Shown: positions 16,015-23,736, counted from the stretch's first letter. The stretch: 32,701 nt of DNA from Candidatus Gastranaerophilales bacterium (GCA_947589115.1 CANPZP010000018.1:1-32701), one strand, 5' to 3'. The notes: a model not told the origin generated them from the sequence alone. Translations and numbers: made by a program.

Positions 16015-16233
16015 ATGGCAAAAAAACAACTTAAAATAACTCTGCTTCCGAACGGAGAAGTAAAAATGCAAACTTTAGGCATTAAAGGTAAAAAATGTCT
16101 TAATTTTATTGAAATGTTTAAACTTCTGGCTGACGTAAGAATAAAAAAACAAGAATTTACTAATGAATATTACGAGCAGGAAGAAGAAAATTATATAGAA
16201 AATAAAAATATTCAAAATAATATAAGCTATTAA
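16015..16233 (+). CDS. DUF2997-like small protein
   Basis: A 72-residue protein. KKQLKITLLPNGEVKMQTLGIKGKKCLNFIEMF matches the DUF2997 layout (strand, NGEV turn, strand, G-x-x-C helix start), which in Cyanobacteria accompanies ycf35-like genes. The remaining residues (about 50-72) are polar, Glu/Asn-rich and probably disordered. GGAG lies just upstream and the gene begins 4 bp after the previous stop. Function unknown; the conserved Cys (C29) is notable. Last gene of the ycf46 operon. Confidence 0.65.
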   Translation: MAKKQLKITLLPNGEVKMQTLGIKGKKCLNFIEMFKLLADVRIKKQEFTNEYYEQEEENYIENKNIQNNISY

Positions 16234-16234
16234 A

Positions 16235-16420
16235 AGCCCTATATGAGCATGATTTTGTTACCTGTGAATGCTCCACAGGTGGGTAAGTGCCTTAACAAAT
16301 CCGTTTCCTGCTGCTTGGCAGGTTTACTGCATTGTTATGAGAGTCTGCTTTCCCTATTAATCAAGATGTAGGAACAAAATAAATACCCATACAGAGCTAT
16401 TTAATTATAGCACTTTTTTT
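16235..16420 (+). ncRNA. Candidate structured RNA (unassigned, 6S-like layout) ending in a terminator
   Basis: After the DUF2997 stop, about 185 nt without an open frame contain nested complementary segments: ATTTTGTT (16252-16259) with AACAAAAT (16373-16380); ACCTGTG (16260-16266) with CACAGGT (16274-16280); GGGTAAG (16281-16287) with CTTTCCC (16348-16354, one mismatch); TAACAA (16293-16298) with TTGTTA (16332-16337); CCTGC (16307-16311) with GCAGG (16318-16322). An imperfect closing helix joins 16235-16250 and 16383-16398. GAGCAT (16245-16250) is also complementary to ATGCTC in the first hairpin loop (16268-16273), an alternative fold. The region is more GC-rich than ordinary intergenic DNA here. 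A weak TATAAG (16221-16226) precedes it. It could be a 6S-type or other ncRNA, or a 3' UTR element; I do not recognise a known consensus. Confidence 0.5.
16396..16420 (+). terminator. Intrinsic terminator after the ycf46 operon / RNA candidate
   Basis: GCTAT / ATAGC stem (16396-16400 with 16407-16411), 6-nt loop, then AC and seven T. A short stem but with a clear T-tract; it separates this unit from the metallophosphoesterase promoter. Confidence 0.65.
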
Positions 16421-16459
16421 GTTAATTTTCATTACCTAAGTAATTATTTCTTTTATATC

Positions 16460-16468
16460 TGATATAAT
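16460..16468 (+). promoter_or_regulatory. Extended -10 promoter of the metallophosphoesterase operon
   Basis: TGATATAAT (TGn-TATAAT) ends 6 nt before the ATG at 16475, with no good -35. A transcript would start at or within 1-2 nt of the ATG and would lack a ribosome binding site. Confidence 0.5.
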
Positions 16469-16474
16469 TTTTTT

Positions 16475-17422
16475 ATGAAGAATGTATTTAAAGATTTCTT
16501 ATTAATGTTATTTGTTATGGTTGTTATGTTTTTCGTAACAGAGCAGCCATCATTTTCAAGAGCTTTAAAATTTGTTCATTTGTCTGATATACATTATTCT
16601 TTGGTAACGGATGATTCATCGGGTTATAAGCTTTTATCTAATACAAGGCCGTTATTACAAGATGCAATTTGTCAAATTAATAATCAAAAAAACGTTGACT
16701 TTGTTATGATAACGGGTGACGGCATTGACAGACCTCAAAAAGAAGCTTTAATTAAACTTACTCAAGAACTTAATACCCTTGATTATCCTTGGTATTTTGC
16801 TTTAGGCAATCACGATACCACAACAAGCGGATATCTTACTAAATCAAATTTCATAAAAATTTTAAAAGAAAATAATCCAAATTATAAATTTGATTCTTCT
16901 TATTATACTTTTAAACCCAAAAAGGGTTATAGAGTTATAGTTTTAGACGGCGCAAAAAATAAAGGAATATCCTCTAACGGAGTTATAACACAAGAAGAAC
17001 TTATATGGCTTGATAATATTCTTGATAAATCAAAAAATGATATTGTGCTTATATTTCTTCATTTTCCCGTATTACCTCCATATGAAGAGAAACGACATGA
17101 AATTATCAACGTTAAAGAAGTAAAAAATATATTAAATAAGTATAAAATGCCTATTGCGATATTTACGGGGCACTATCATGCCGCCAAAATAACAAAAAGA
17201 GGTAATATATTACACGTTTCTTCTTCAAGTCTTGCAGGATATCCTAACGCTTTCAGAATTATTCAAATTGAAAAAAAACATAATAAAATTATTTTTAAGT
17301 TTGAGTTTATAGAAACTAATTTAAAAGATTTACAAGCCAAAACAAAAATATTAACACTCGGAGGTGCAAAATTTAGAGGCAAACCTCAAGACAGAGATAA
17401 TGTAATAATTATGGAAAAGTAG
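16475..17422 (+). CDS. Exported or membrane-anchored calcineurin-like metallophosphoesterase
   Basis: Predicted phosphoesterase acting outside the cytoplasm. Residues 1-29 are a signal peptide or N-terminal anchor (hydrophobic FLLMLFVMVVMFFV, then SRA). The five metallophosphoesterase motifs are complete: D38-x-H40 (HLSDIHYS), GDGID around D82, GNHD (111-114), H196 in FLHFP, and GHYHA with H233 and H235. Length 315 fits the cyclic-nucleotide/acid phosphatase-like class, but the substrate cannot be inferred. The next gene, an MBL hydrolase, starts 16 bp downstream and the TPR gene overlaps that, so the three form an operon. The start codon has no Shine-Dalgarno but a TGATATAAT 6 nt upstream. 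Confidence 0.88.
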   Translation: MKNVFKDFLLMLFVMVVMFFVTEQPSFSRALKFVHLSDIHYSLVTDDSSGYKLLSNTRPLLQDAICQINNQKNVDFVMITGDGIDRPQKEALIKLTQELNTLDYPWYFALGNHDTTTSGYLTKSNFIKILKENNPNYKFDSSYYTFKPKKGYRVIVLDGAKNKGISSNGVITQEELIWLDNILDKSKNDIVLIFLHFPVLPPYEEKRHEIINVKEVKNILNKYKMPIAIFTGHYHAAKITKRGNILHVSSSSLAGYPNAFRIIQIEKKHNKIIFKFEFIETNLKDLQAKTKILTLGGAKFRGKPQDRDNVIIMEK

Positions 17423-17438
17423 ATAAGAAAAGAAGATT

Positions 17439-18383
17439 ATGATAAAGAAAAAAAGCGGATTAAAAGTAAAATTTTGGGGAACAAGAGGTTCTTACCCGAC
17501 ACCAAATAAAAAATTTCTTAAGTTTGGCGGAAATACTTCATGTGTTGAAATCACAGCAGGCAGTGTAAAAATTATTCTTGATGCCGGTACGGGTATTATT
17601 CCTCTGGGAGATAAAATATATCAGGAGCATATTTCTTCCGCCGATAATGTTTTTGACAGAATACCGGTTAATGTTAACATTTTGCTTTCTCATTTGCATC
17701 AAGACCATATACAAGGATTAAATTTCTTTAAACCTGCCAATATATTAACTACAAAAATCAATTTATTCGGTTATGCAGGCTATAATCAAAAACTGGACGG
17801 TGCACTCTCCGAATTGGTTTGGGGAAAATCTTTTCCGGTTAAGTTAAATGATATTACCGCAGACTATTCTATTCATGATATTTCCGAAACTGAAATTATT
17901 ATACTTAATCAAAATAATGAAGCTCCGATTATTAAAAGAATTATTGAAGTTAATGATATTAAACCAAAACAAGATGAGGTTATTATATCTGTAATGAAAT
18001 CCAATTCCCATCCTAATTTTGGGGTAATGTATTTTAAAATTTTATATAAAAATAAATCAATTGTATATGCAACTGATACGGAATGTTATTTCGGAGGTTC
18101 TAAAAAACTCGAATTATTTGCAAAAGATACCGATTTACTTATTCATGACTGCCAATATACAACGGAAGATTACTTATCTAATATAGCTCCAAAACAAGGT
18201 TTTGGTCATTCCACATTTGATATGGCGATTAACAGTGCTAATTTTTCGGGTGCTAAAAGATTAGCATGTTTCCATTTCGATCCGTCTTATGATGATGAAA
18301 AATTGACAAGTATGGAATTATTCTTAAAAAATAAACATAAAAATTGTTTTTTGGCTAAAGAAGGTATGGAAATTTGTTTATAA
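17439..18383 (+). CDS. MBL-fold metallo-hydrolase
   Basis: Cytoplasmic metallo-beta-lactamase-fold hydrolase of 314 residues. The start KVKFWGTRGSYPTP and FGGNTSCVEI are typical of the PhnP/cyclic phosphodiesterase-like subgroup; the metal motif is H85-L-H87-Q-D89-H90 (LLSHLHQDHIQG), later ligands are D in YATDTECY, then IHDCQYT and GHSTF. Homologues with the GTRGS start are often found near signalling genes or hydrolyse phosphodiester bonds; the substrate here is unknown. AAGAAG precedes the ATG. It follows an exported phosphoesterase and its last 10 bp overlap the TPR protein gene. Confidence 0.9.
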   Translation: MIKKKSGLKVKFWGTRGSYPTPNKKFLKFGGNTSCVEITAGSVKIILDAGTGIIPLGDKIYQEHISSADNVFDRIPVNVNILLSHLHQDHIQGLNFFKPANILTTKINLFGYAGYNQKLDGALSELVWGKSFPVKLNDITADYSIHDISETEIIILNQNNEAPIIKRIIEVNDIKPKQDEVIISVMKSNSHPNFGVMYFKILYKNKSIVYATDTECYFGGSKKLELFAKDTDLLIHDCQYTTEDYLSNIAPKQGFGHSTFDMAINSANFSGAKRLACFHFDPSYDDEKLTSMELFLKNKHKNCFLAKEGMEICL

Positions 18384-18931
18384 AAAAATTGGTTTTTCTT
18401 ATATTATTCTTCTTTTTAACCGTCAATTTCAGTTATGCGGATGAGGTTATAAAAGCACAAAATAATGCATACAGACATAATAATAAGGGGCTTTTATATC
18501 TTGAGGATAAATATTATTTTGGTGCAATAAAAGAATTTCAAATTGCAATAGATTTAAATCCCAATACACAAGCCAGTGCGGCATATTATGTAAATCTGGG
18601 GAAAACATATGAAACTATAGGATACAATAATCTTGCTCAACCTTGCTTTGAAAAAGCGGTTGAATTAAATCCTCTTTGCTTTGATTATTATTTAAAAATG
18701 GTTGAAAACTATAAAAAATCAGGAATTTTGGATATAAAACTCAAGGAATATCAATCAAATAAAAAATCTTCTTTAAATGAAATTGTTGTAGGTTTATTGT
18801 ATATACAAAAAGGAGCAGTAACGACAGGTATAACAATTTTAGACGACTTTTGCAATAAAGAACCTGATTTATTAATTACTCCCGGAGTAAAAAATTATAT
18901 AGACAATTTAGTTAAAGAAAAATTATCATAA
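18374..18931 (+). CDS. Secreted TPR-repeat protein
   Basis: A 185-residue protein with a signal peptide (residues 1-22: FIKKLVFLILFFFLTVNFSYA) followed by at least two tetratricopeptide-like repeats (about 24-57, NKGLLYLEDKYYFGAIKEFQIAIDLNPN-type, and about 62-95, with YVNLGKTYETIGYNNLAQPC then FEKAVELNPL). Such proteins act as scaffolds for partner proteins. The only workable start is TTG at 18374, inside the end of the MBL gene; no in-frame ATG precedes the signal peptide. The final 37 bp overlap the convergent PHP gene on the other strand. Confidence 0.8.
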   Translation: MFIKKLVFLILFFFLTVNFSYADEVIKAQNNAYRHNNKGLLYLEDKYYFGAIKEFQIAIDLNPNTQASAAYYVNLGKTYETIGYNNLAQPCFEKAVELNPLCFDYYLKMVENYKKSGILDIKLKEYQSNKKSSLNEIVVGLLYIQKGAVTTGITILDDFCNKEPDLLITPGVKNYIDNLVKEKLS

Positions 18932-19560
18932 TTTTTTGAATGGGTATCAGACCCGCCCGTTTTAATCAGATTATATTTTTCGGCAATTTTTAAAACTGTT
19001 TTTCTTTTATGGAATTTAAAAATACCTCTTAAGCGTTTATAAGGGTAATAAACCTCTAACCCTTCAAGTCCTGTATCAATAAGACTTTTAATATATTTAT
19101 CAAGATTTATAGCCCAATAACAAGCAGGATGAGCAAGAACAGGTACACCGCCGGATTTTTTTATTATCTCTATTACTTTTTTTGCATCTCTTAAATATAG
19201 TAATCTTATAATTTTATTTTTGCTCCCGCTCTTATTTTTTGCCAGCAATAACTTTATTTCATCGTTATTTATGTCTATTCCGTACCCTAAAATATGAATG
19301 AAAATACCTTTGTGTATGCAGTCAAATTCAACTCCTTCTATAATTTTATTATTATTTTCTGCACTTGAATAATATGCACCTAAACTGTTATGATCGGTAA
19401 TTGAAATATAGTGCATATTATATTTTTCGGCATAGCCGATTATATCCTGAACACTCATTTTTCCGTCAGATAAATCAGAATGAATATGTAAATCCACATT
19501 CTTATAATAATCTTCTTCTTTAAAAGATTTTAATAATTTTTTTAAATCTTCTCTAATCAT
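18895..19560 (-). CDS. PHP-domain metal-dependent phosphoesterase
   Basis: A 221-residue PHP-domain protein. Metal motifs: DLHIHSDLSDG with H25, H27 and D32; ITDHNS (D56, H57); E79 in GVEFDC; H144 in VLAHPACY; and the terminal GGSDTHS with D205 and H207. These match the nucleoside-phosphate phosphoesterase (YciV/RnaM-like) branch, but the helical insertion between the Glu and the LAHP motif is shorter than in those roughly 280-residue enzymes. Substrate not deducible. No strong ribosome binding site before the ATG. The 3' end overlaps the TPR gene (convergent), so both mRNAs are complementary over 37 nt. Confidence 0.85.
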   Translation of the reverse strand: MIREDLKKLLKSFKEEDYYKNVDLHIHSDLSDGKMSVQDIIGYAEKYNMHYISITDHNSLGAYYSSAENNNKIIEGVEFDCIHKGIFIHILGYGIDINNDEIKLLLAKNKSGSKNKIIRLLYLRDAKKVIEIIKKSGGVPVLAHPACYWAINLDKYIKSLIDTGLEGLEVYYPYKRLRGIFKFHKRKTVLKIAEKYNLIKTGGSDTHSKNYDNFSLTKLSI

Positions 19561-19621
19561 GCTACACTTAATTCAATCATAATAATATAATAATAATAAC
19601 TATATAAAAAAAGGATAAGGC

Positions 19622-20569
19622 ATGGCAAGACAAAAAAACAATAATTTTATAGAAGTTTTTAAACTATTTTTTACAAGTATAAAAACATATTTCTTATACC
19701 TTGACCAATGTGCAAAATACTTAGCATTTCCTATTTTCGGTCAGCTTATTAGTTTATTTATTCTGTTTGCAATTACTTATTATTTCAATACGAATATAGA
19801 AAATATAAGAAATTTTAATCCATTTTTTCAAAGTGATACAAATTTATTGACGGCATTTTTTATAATACTCACACCTTTTTTAATCGTGTTGATTTGTTCA
19901 ATTTATAAATATATTATTGCTTTTGAATCTTTAAATATATTGTTTTATACGGTTTCTCCCAATAAAAAAGTAAAAAATATAGATTTTAAAGCTAATGATA
20001 AGTGTATTGAAAGAAGGTTATTCGGATATATAGTTTTAATGTTTATAATAACAATACTATTAATTACTCCGCCGTTAATCTTTATATCTCCTATAATTTG
20101 GCTGTTCTTCTGTTTGGCATTCCAAGTTTACGCATTGGAAAATAATTCTTCGCCCTTCAGTGCTTTATCAAGAAGCTCTTCAATGGTTAAAAGTAATATT
20201 CTGCCTGTTATTCTAATGCTTGTCGGGTGTACGCTGATTACATATATTTTTCTGCCTAACCTTTTTATATGGGCTTTAGATAAGATTTCCGTTACACACT
20301 TTTTTATAAATATTTCTATTCCGTTTATAGACATTCTTCATTTGGAAAACTATTCAATTCAGGGTATTGGCAATATACTGCCCGACAGTGTTACTTTAGC
20401 AAAATGTCTGGTTGAAAGCTGTGTAAGTTTTATAATTATAGGATTTACTCTCCCTTTCAGATGTTGTTGTTTCACTCAAATGTATAAATTATTTGATTCG
20501 GAAAAAATTAAAGAATTTTCAAAAGAATCCGATGAAATAATTAAACGTGCAGCCGGTAAAAAAAGATAA
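19622..20569 (+). CDS. Polytopic membrane protein of unknown function
   Basis: A 315-residue protein with about six predicted membrane spans (roughly 36-55, 75-98, 132-150, 152-172, 193-215 and 262-282) and charged termini; the C-terminus (about 290-315) is cytoplasmic and Lys/Glu-rich. The segment ENNSSPFSALSRSSSMVKSN between spans resembles the amphipathic loop of glycerophosphoryl-diester-like or DUF975-type membrane proteins, but I cannot name the family. AAGGATAAGG gives a good ribosome binding site. It is followed after 9 bp by a zinc-ribbon mini-protein, probably co-transcribed. Confidence 0.8.
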   Translation: MARQKNNNFIEVFKLFFTSIKTYFLYLDQCAKYLAFPIFGQLISLFILFAITYYFNTNIENIRNFNPFFQSDTNLLTAFFIILTPFLIVLICSIYKYIIAFESLNILFYTVSPNKKVKNIDFKANDKCIERRLFGYIVLMFIITILLITPPLIFISPIIWLFFCLAFQVYALENNSSPFSALSRSSSMVKSNILPVILMLVGCTLITYIFLPNLFIWALDKISVTHFFINISIPFIDILHLENYSIQGIGNILPDSVTLAKCLVESCVSFIIIGFTLPFRCCCFTQMYKLFDSEKIKEFSKESDEIIKRAAGKKR

Positions 20570-20578
20570 TTAATTATT

Positions 20579-20794
20579 ATGTTTAAATGTAAAAAATGTA
20601 ATTCTATAGATAAATTTGAACTAATGTTTAATCCGGAATATAACGGGCCTAAAAATTTCAATATTCAATACACAAAAAATAATGATATACAAATAAGCGT
20701 GGACGGATATACATTTATACCGGATTTAACATTTATGAATAATCATGCCGTTTGCAGATACTGCGGGAATATTAATTGCTGGGATTACAATTAA
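20579..20794 (+). CDS. Small zinc-ribbon protein
   Basis: A 71-residue protein with two cysteine knuckles: C4-x-x-C7 at the N-terminus (FKCKKCNS) and CRYCGNINC near the end (C59, C62), with a beta-rich middle. This is the pattern of a single zinc ribbon whose two knuckles are separated by about 50 residues. Zinc binding is inferred. It starts 9 bp after the membrane protein with no own ribosome binding site, which suggests translational coupling. Downstream there is only a weak GTTGC/GCAAC hairpin. Confidence 0.72.
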   Translation: MFKCKKCNSIDKFELMFNPEYNGPKNFNIQYTKNNDIQISVDGYTFIPDLTFMNNHAVCRYCGNINCWDYN

Positions 20795-20864
20795 CGTTGC
20801 AAATGCAACATAACATTTAAAATAAATTTTTACTCCTAATGAAGGTTAAATAAAAAACACATTT

Positions 20865-20873
20865 TGATATAAT
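20865..20873 (+). promoter_or_regulatory. Extended -10 promoter of the BioD-like gene
   Basis: TGATATAAT, identical to the element before the metallophosphoesterase gene, again exactly 6 nt before the ATG (20880). No usable -35 or Shine-Dalgarno. Implies a leaderless transcript. Confidence 0.5.
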
Positions 20874-20879
20874 TCGAGT

Positions 20880-21593
20880 ATGAATATATTTATAACGAGC
20901 ATAGAAAAAGGTGACGGAAAAACATTTATAGCTGCGGGAATAGCAGCGGTAATGCAGTCTTTAGGATATAATGCGGGGGTGTATAAACCTATACAAACCG
21001 GCGCAATAGACAAGGGCAAGTATTTAGTTTCGCCCGATCTGGCATTTGTCAAAATGCTTGATCCTTATATAACAACGCATTCAACCTACATGTTTAAATC
21101 CAGAACAATCCCGATATTAGCTTCAAAAGATGAAAAAATTAATATAATAAAAGAGGAAATAGTAAGAGATTACACTATACTTACAAAAAAGACCGACACT
21201 TTAATAACGGAATCAACGGGCGGGCTTATGACTTTATTAAATGAAGATTTCTTGTCCGGACATATACCGAATATACTTAATATTCCCGTTCTTTTTGTTG
21301 TTACTCCAAAAATAAATGATATCAATAATTTTTTAAGTGAATTAAATACTGCAAAAACCTTCGGGCTTGATATATCAGGAGTAATTATAAATAAATTTTC
21401 AGCTCATAATAAAAATACGGAGGACAGAATTTTTCCGGAATTAATTGAAAAATATACGGATATTAAAATTTTAGGAATAGTAAGAAATTTTAAAGGTGAA
21501 AGTATAAAAGCCGCAGAGTTGATAAATGAAGTTATAAACGGAATAGACATTCAAGATGTTTTCAGAATGAAAATTCCTAAATTAAATGTATAA
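20880..21593 (+). CDS. bioD: BioD-like ATPase (dethiobiotin synthetase family, altered P-loop)
   Basis: Resembles dethiobiotin synthetase, which closes the ureido ring of 7,8-diaminopelargonate with ATP and CO2 in biotin synthesis. Seen: the N-terminal MNIFITSIEKGDGKTF, corresponding to F-x-T-G-T-D-T-x-V-G-K-T, and the substrate motif YKPIQTG (35-41). The Gly-Ala-Gly-Gly stretch is replaced by ESTGGL (111-116), and the nucleotide-base loop IINKF is present. The first P-loop glycine is Ser and the TDT is I-E-K, so catalytic competence is uncertain; a related family of BioD-fold regulators or other ligases is possible. The gene stands alone: no bioA, bioB or bioF is nearby. Ends 2 bp from the convergent PBP1A gene. 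Confidence 0.7.
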   Translation: MNIFITSIEKGDGKTFIAAGIAAVMQSLGYNAGVYKPIQTGAIDKGKYLVSPDLAFVKMLDPYITTHSTYMFKSRTIPILASKDEKINIIKEEIVRDYTILTKKTDTLITESTGGLMTLLNEDFLSGHIPNILNIPVLFVVTPKINDINNFLSELNTAKTFGLDISGVIINKFSAHNKNTEDRIFPELIEKYTDIKILGIVRNFKGESIKAAELINEVINGIDIQDVFRMKIPKLNV

Positions 21594-21595
21594 TT

Positions 21596-23731
21596 TTATT
21601 CTGTCACCGGTTCTATATGTACTTCTTCAATATTACTTTCGGTTTTATTTTTATTTTTTTCAATTTTTTTTGCGGGGATATTAACCTGAACGGGAATTGT
21701 ATTAAAATCCTTAGTATCTGAATTGGTATTATTACCTCTTGACGGAATGGGCGCCCCTTCCTGATTTTCTTCAGGCGGTGTTGATTCACCTTCAAGAGAG
21801 GTTTCTTCCTGATTACTTTCCGATTGTTCATCAGTTTCTTGATTTTTTTCTGTTTTATTCCCTTCAACATCCAATGTATAAGTAAAATCTATTTCGGGGT
21901 AATCGAAATCGGAATCATCATAATTCTTGGAAGCAACCGTCATCATATCTTTCCAAATTTTAGCGGGTGCGCTTCCGCCGGTAAGTCCTATACTTTTATT
22001 ATCATCTCTGCCTATAAATACACCCGTAACGAGATAAGGGGTAAATCCTATAAACCAGGCATCTCTGTTTTCGTTAGTAGTACCGGTTTTTCCGCCCATA
22101 GGCTTACCTATATCGGCACCTCTTCCGGTACCTTCTTTAATAACTTTCTTAAGCATTCCTGTCATAATTCCGGCTGTATCACGGTCAAGCGCTTTTGTTA
22201 TTTTTGTTCTTCTTGCTTGATATATTACTTTTCCTCTTGTTGTTTCTATTCGTTCAATAGAATACGGAGTAACTCTATATCCTCCGTTGGCAAAGTTGCC
22301 GTATGCAACAACCATATCATATAATTTTACACCGTTTGAACCAAGTGATATAGTATAGTCTTTTGTTAAACGGGTTGTAATACCGAGATTTTTAGCCATT
22401 TCAATAACAGAATCTACTCCGATATCACGAATTATTTTAACCGCAACAACATTTGATGATAATGCCAGTGCTTTATAAAGCGGCATTTTTCCTTTATATT
22501 TATTGCCGTAATTATGAGGGCTCCAATTTCCTATTGTAACGGGAGAATCATCCACAATTTTATTCGGCAGATATCCTTTTTGGACCGCAGCAGCATATAC
22601 AATAGGTTTAAAAGATGAACCCGGAGGTCTTATTGCTTGAGTAACTCTGTCATATTGACTTTCGGAATAATCTTTTCCTCCGCAATATGCAATTATTGCA
22701 CCTGTTTCGGGAGAAAAGCTGAATAATGCGGCCTGCTGTTTCGGGCCTGTTAATTTCCAAGCCTTCATTGTTTTATCAATAGCTTCATTTGCCGCAACTT
22801 GTGCATCGTAATTTAACGTTGTTATAATTTTATATCCGCCCTGTGAAATTTCAGTTTCATCATAGCCTAAATCTTCCAATTCTTTCAGCATATAATCAAT
22901 GAAATAAGGCGCTATATTTGTTTTAGATATACCTTTATTTTTACTTAGAGTAATTTTTTCTTTTAAAGCTGCTTCATACTGTTTTTTGTTAATGGTTTTC
23001 ATTATATACATTCTTTTAAGAACTTTATTTCTCCGTTTTTCGGCAAGCTTAATATTTTTATAAGGAGAATATACGGAAGGTGCTTGAGGTAATCCTGCAA
23101 TTAATGCACATTCTGCCAAGGTAAGTTCAGAGAGTTTTTTATTAAAGTATGTTGATGCCGCAGCGCCCACACCGTATGCTCCCGAGCCAAGATATACATT
23201 ATTCAGGTACATTTCCAATATTTTATCTTTTGATATTGTTTTTTCAATTCTTGCTGCAACTTGAATTTCTTTTATTTTTCTTGTTATGGTTTTTTCGTTG
23301 GATAAAAACAAGATTCTTGCTAACTGTTGTGTTATTGTACTTGCACCTTGTGTTGTTTTCTTATTTATTGCATTTACTATTAATGAACGGAATATCCCCC
23401 ATATGTCATATCCGTCGTGACTGTAAAAGTTTTTATCCTCTGTGGATATTATTGCATCTTTCAAATATTTAGGTATTTCATTAATTGACACTTCTTCGTA
23501 GTGAAAAGCTTGAAATGTTTTCAGTAAATGATTATCGGAGGAATACACCTGAGTAACAATATTTCTGTTATAGTTATTTAACTGAGGAATAGGCTCCAAG
23601 TCACTCAAATACATTTTTATTGCTGCATATCCCGCTAAGAGTACGGCACATATGCATATGAATATAACTTTTATAAAACTTATTACAGGATTAGTTTTTT
23701 TCTTGTTCTTTGGGGACATATCTTTCACCAT
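21596..23731 (-). CDS. mrcA: Penicillin-binding protein 1A (bifunctional glycosyltransferase/transpeptidase)
   Basis: Class A PBP that polymerises lipid II and cross-links peptidoglycan at the outer face of the inner membrane. One membrane anchor (about 17-40). The GT51 glycosyltransferase domain (about 60-235) has the catalytic E98 in STEDKNFYSHDG, the QGASTITQQLAR motif, and RKIKEIQVAARIE. The transpeptidase has SxxK at S372-K375 (RPPGSSFKP), SSN (425-427) and KTGT (548-551). Residues beyond about 615 form a polar, Glu/Gln/Pro-rich tail with no domain I recognise. A TTGATA-N16-TATTAT promoter puts the start of transcription at the ATG at 23731; a second in-frame ATG four codons on (23719) with GGTGA before it could be the real start. 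Confidence 0.95.
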   Translation of the reverse strand: MVKDMSPKNKKKTNPVISFIKVIFICICAVLLAGYAAIKMYLSDLEPIPQLNNYNRNIVTQVYSSDNHLLKTFQAFHYEEVSINEIPKYLKDAIISTEDKNFYSHDGYDIWGIFRSLIVNAINKKTTQGASTITQQLARILFLSNEKTITRKIKEIQVAARIEKTISKDKILEMYLNNVYLGSGAYGVGAAASTYFNKKLSELTLAECALIAGLPQAPSVYSPYKNIKLAEKRRNKVLKRMYIMKTINKKQYEAALKEKITLSKNKGISKTNIAPYFIDYMLKELEDLGYDETEISQGGYKIITTLNYDAQVAANEAIDKTMKAWKLTGPKQQAALFSFSPETGAIIAYCGGKDYSESQYDRVTQAIRPPGSSFKPIVYAAAVQKGYLPNKIVDDSPVTIGNWSPHNYGNKYKGKMPLYKALALSSNVVAVKIIRDIGVDSVIEMAKNLGITTRLTKDYTISLGSNGVKLYDMVVAYGNFANGGYRVTPYSIERIETTRGKVIYQARRTKITKALDRDTAGIMTGMLKKVIKEGTGRGADIGKPMGGKTGTTNENRDAWFIGFTPYLVTGVFIGRDDNKSIGLTGGSAPAKIWKDMMTVASKNYDDSDFDYPEIDFTYTLDVEGNKTEKNQETDEQSESNQEETSLEGESTPPEENQEGAPIPSRGNNTNSDTKDFNTIPVQVNIPAKKIEKNKNKTESNIEEVHIEPVTE

Positions 23732-23736
23732 TTGTT

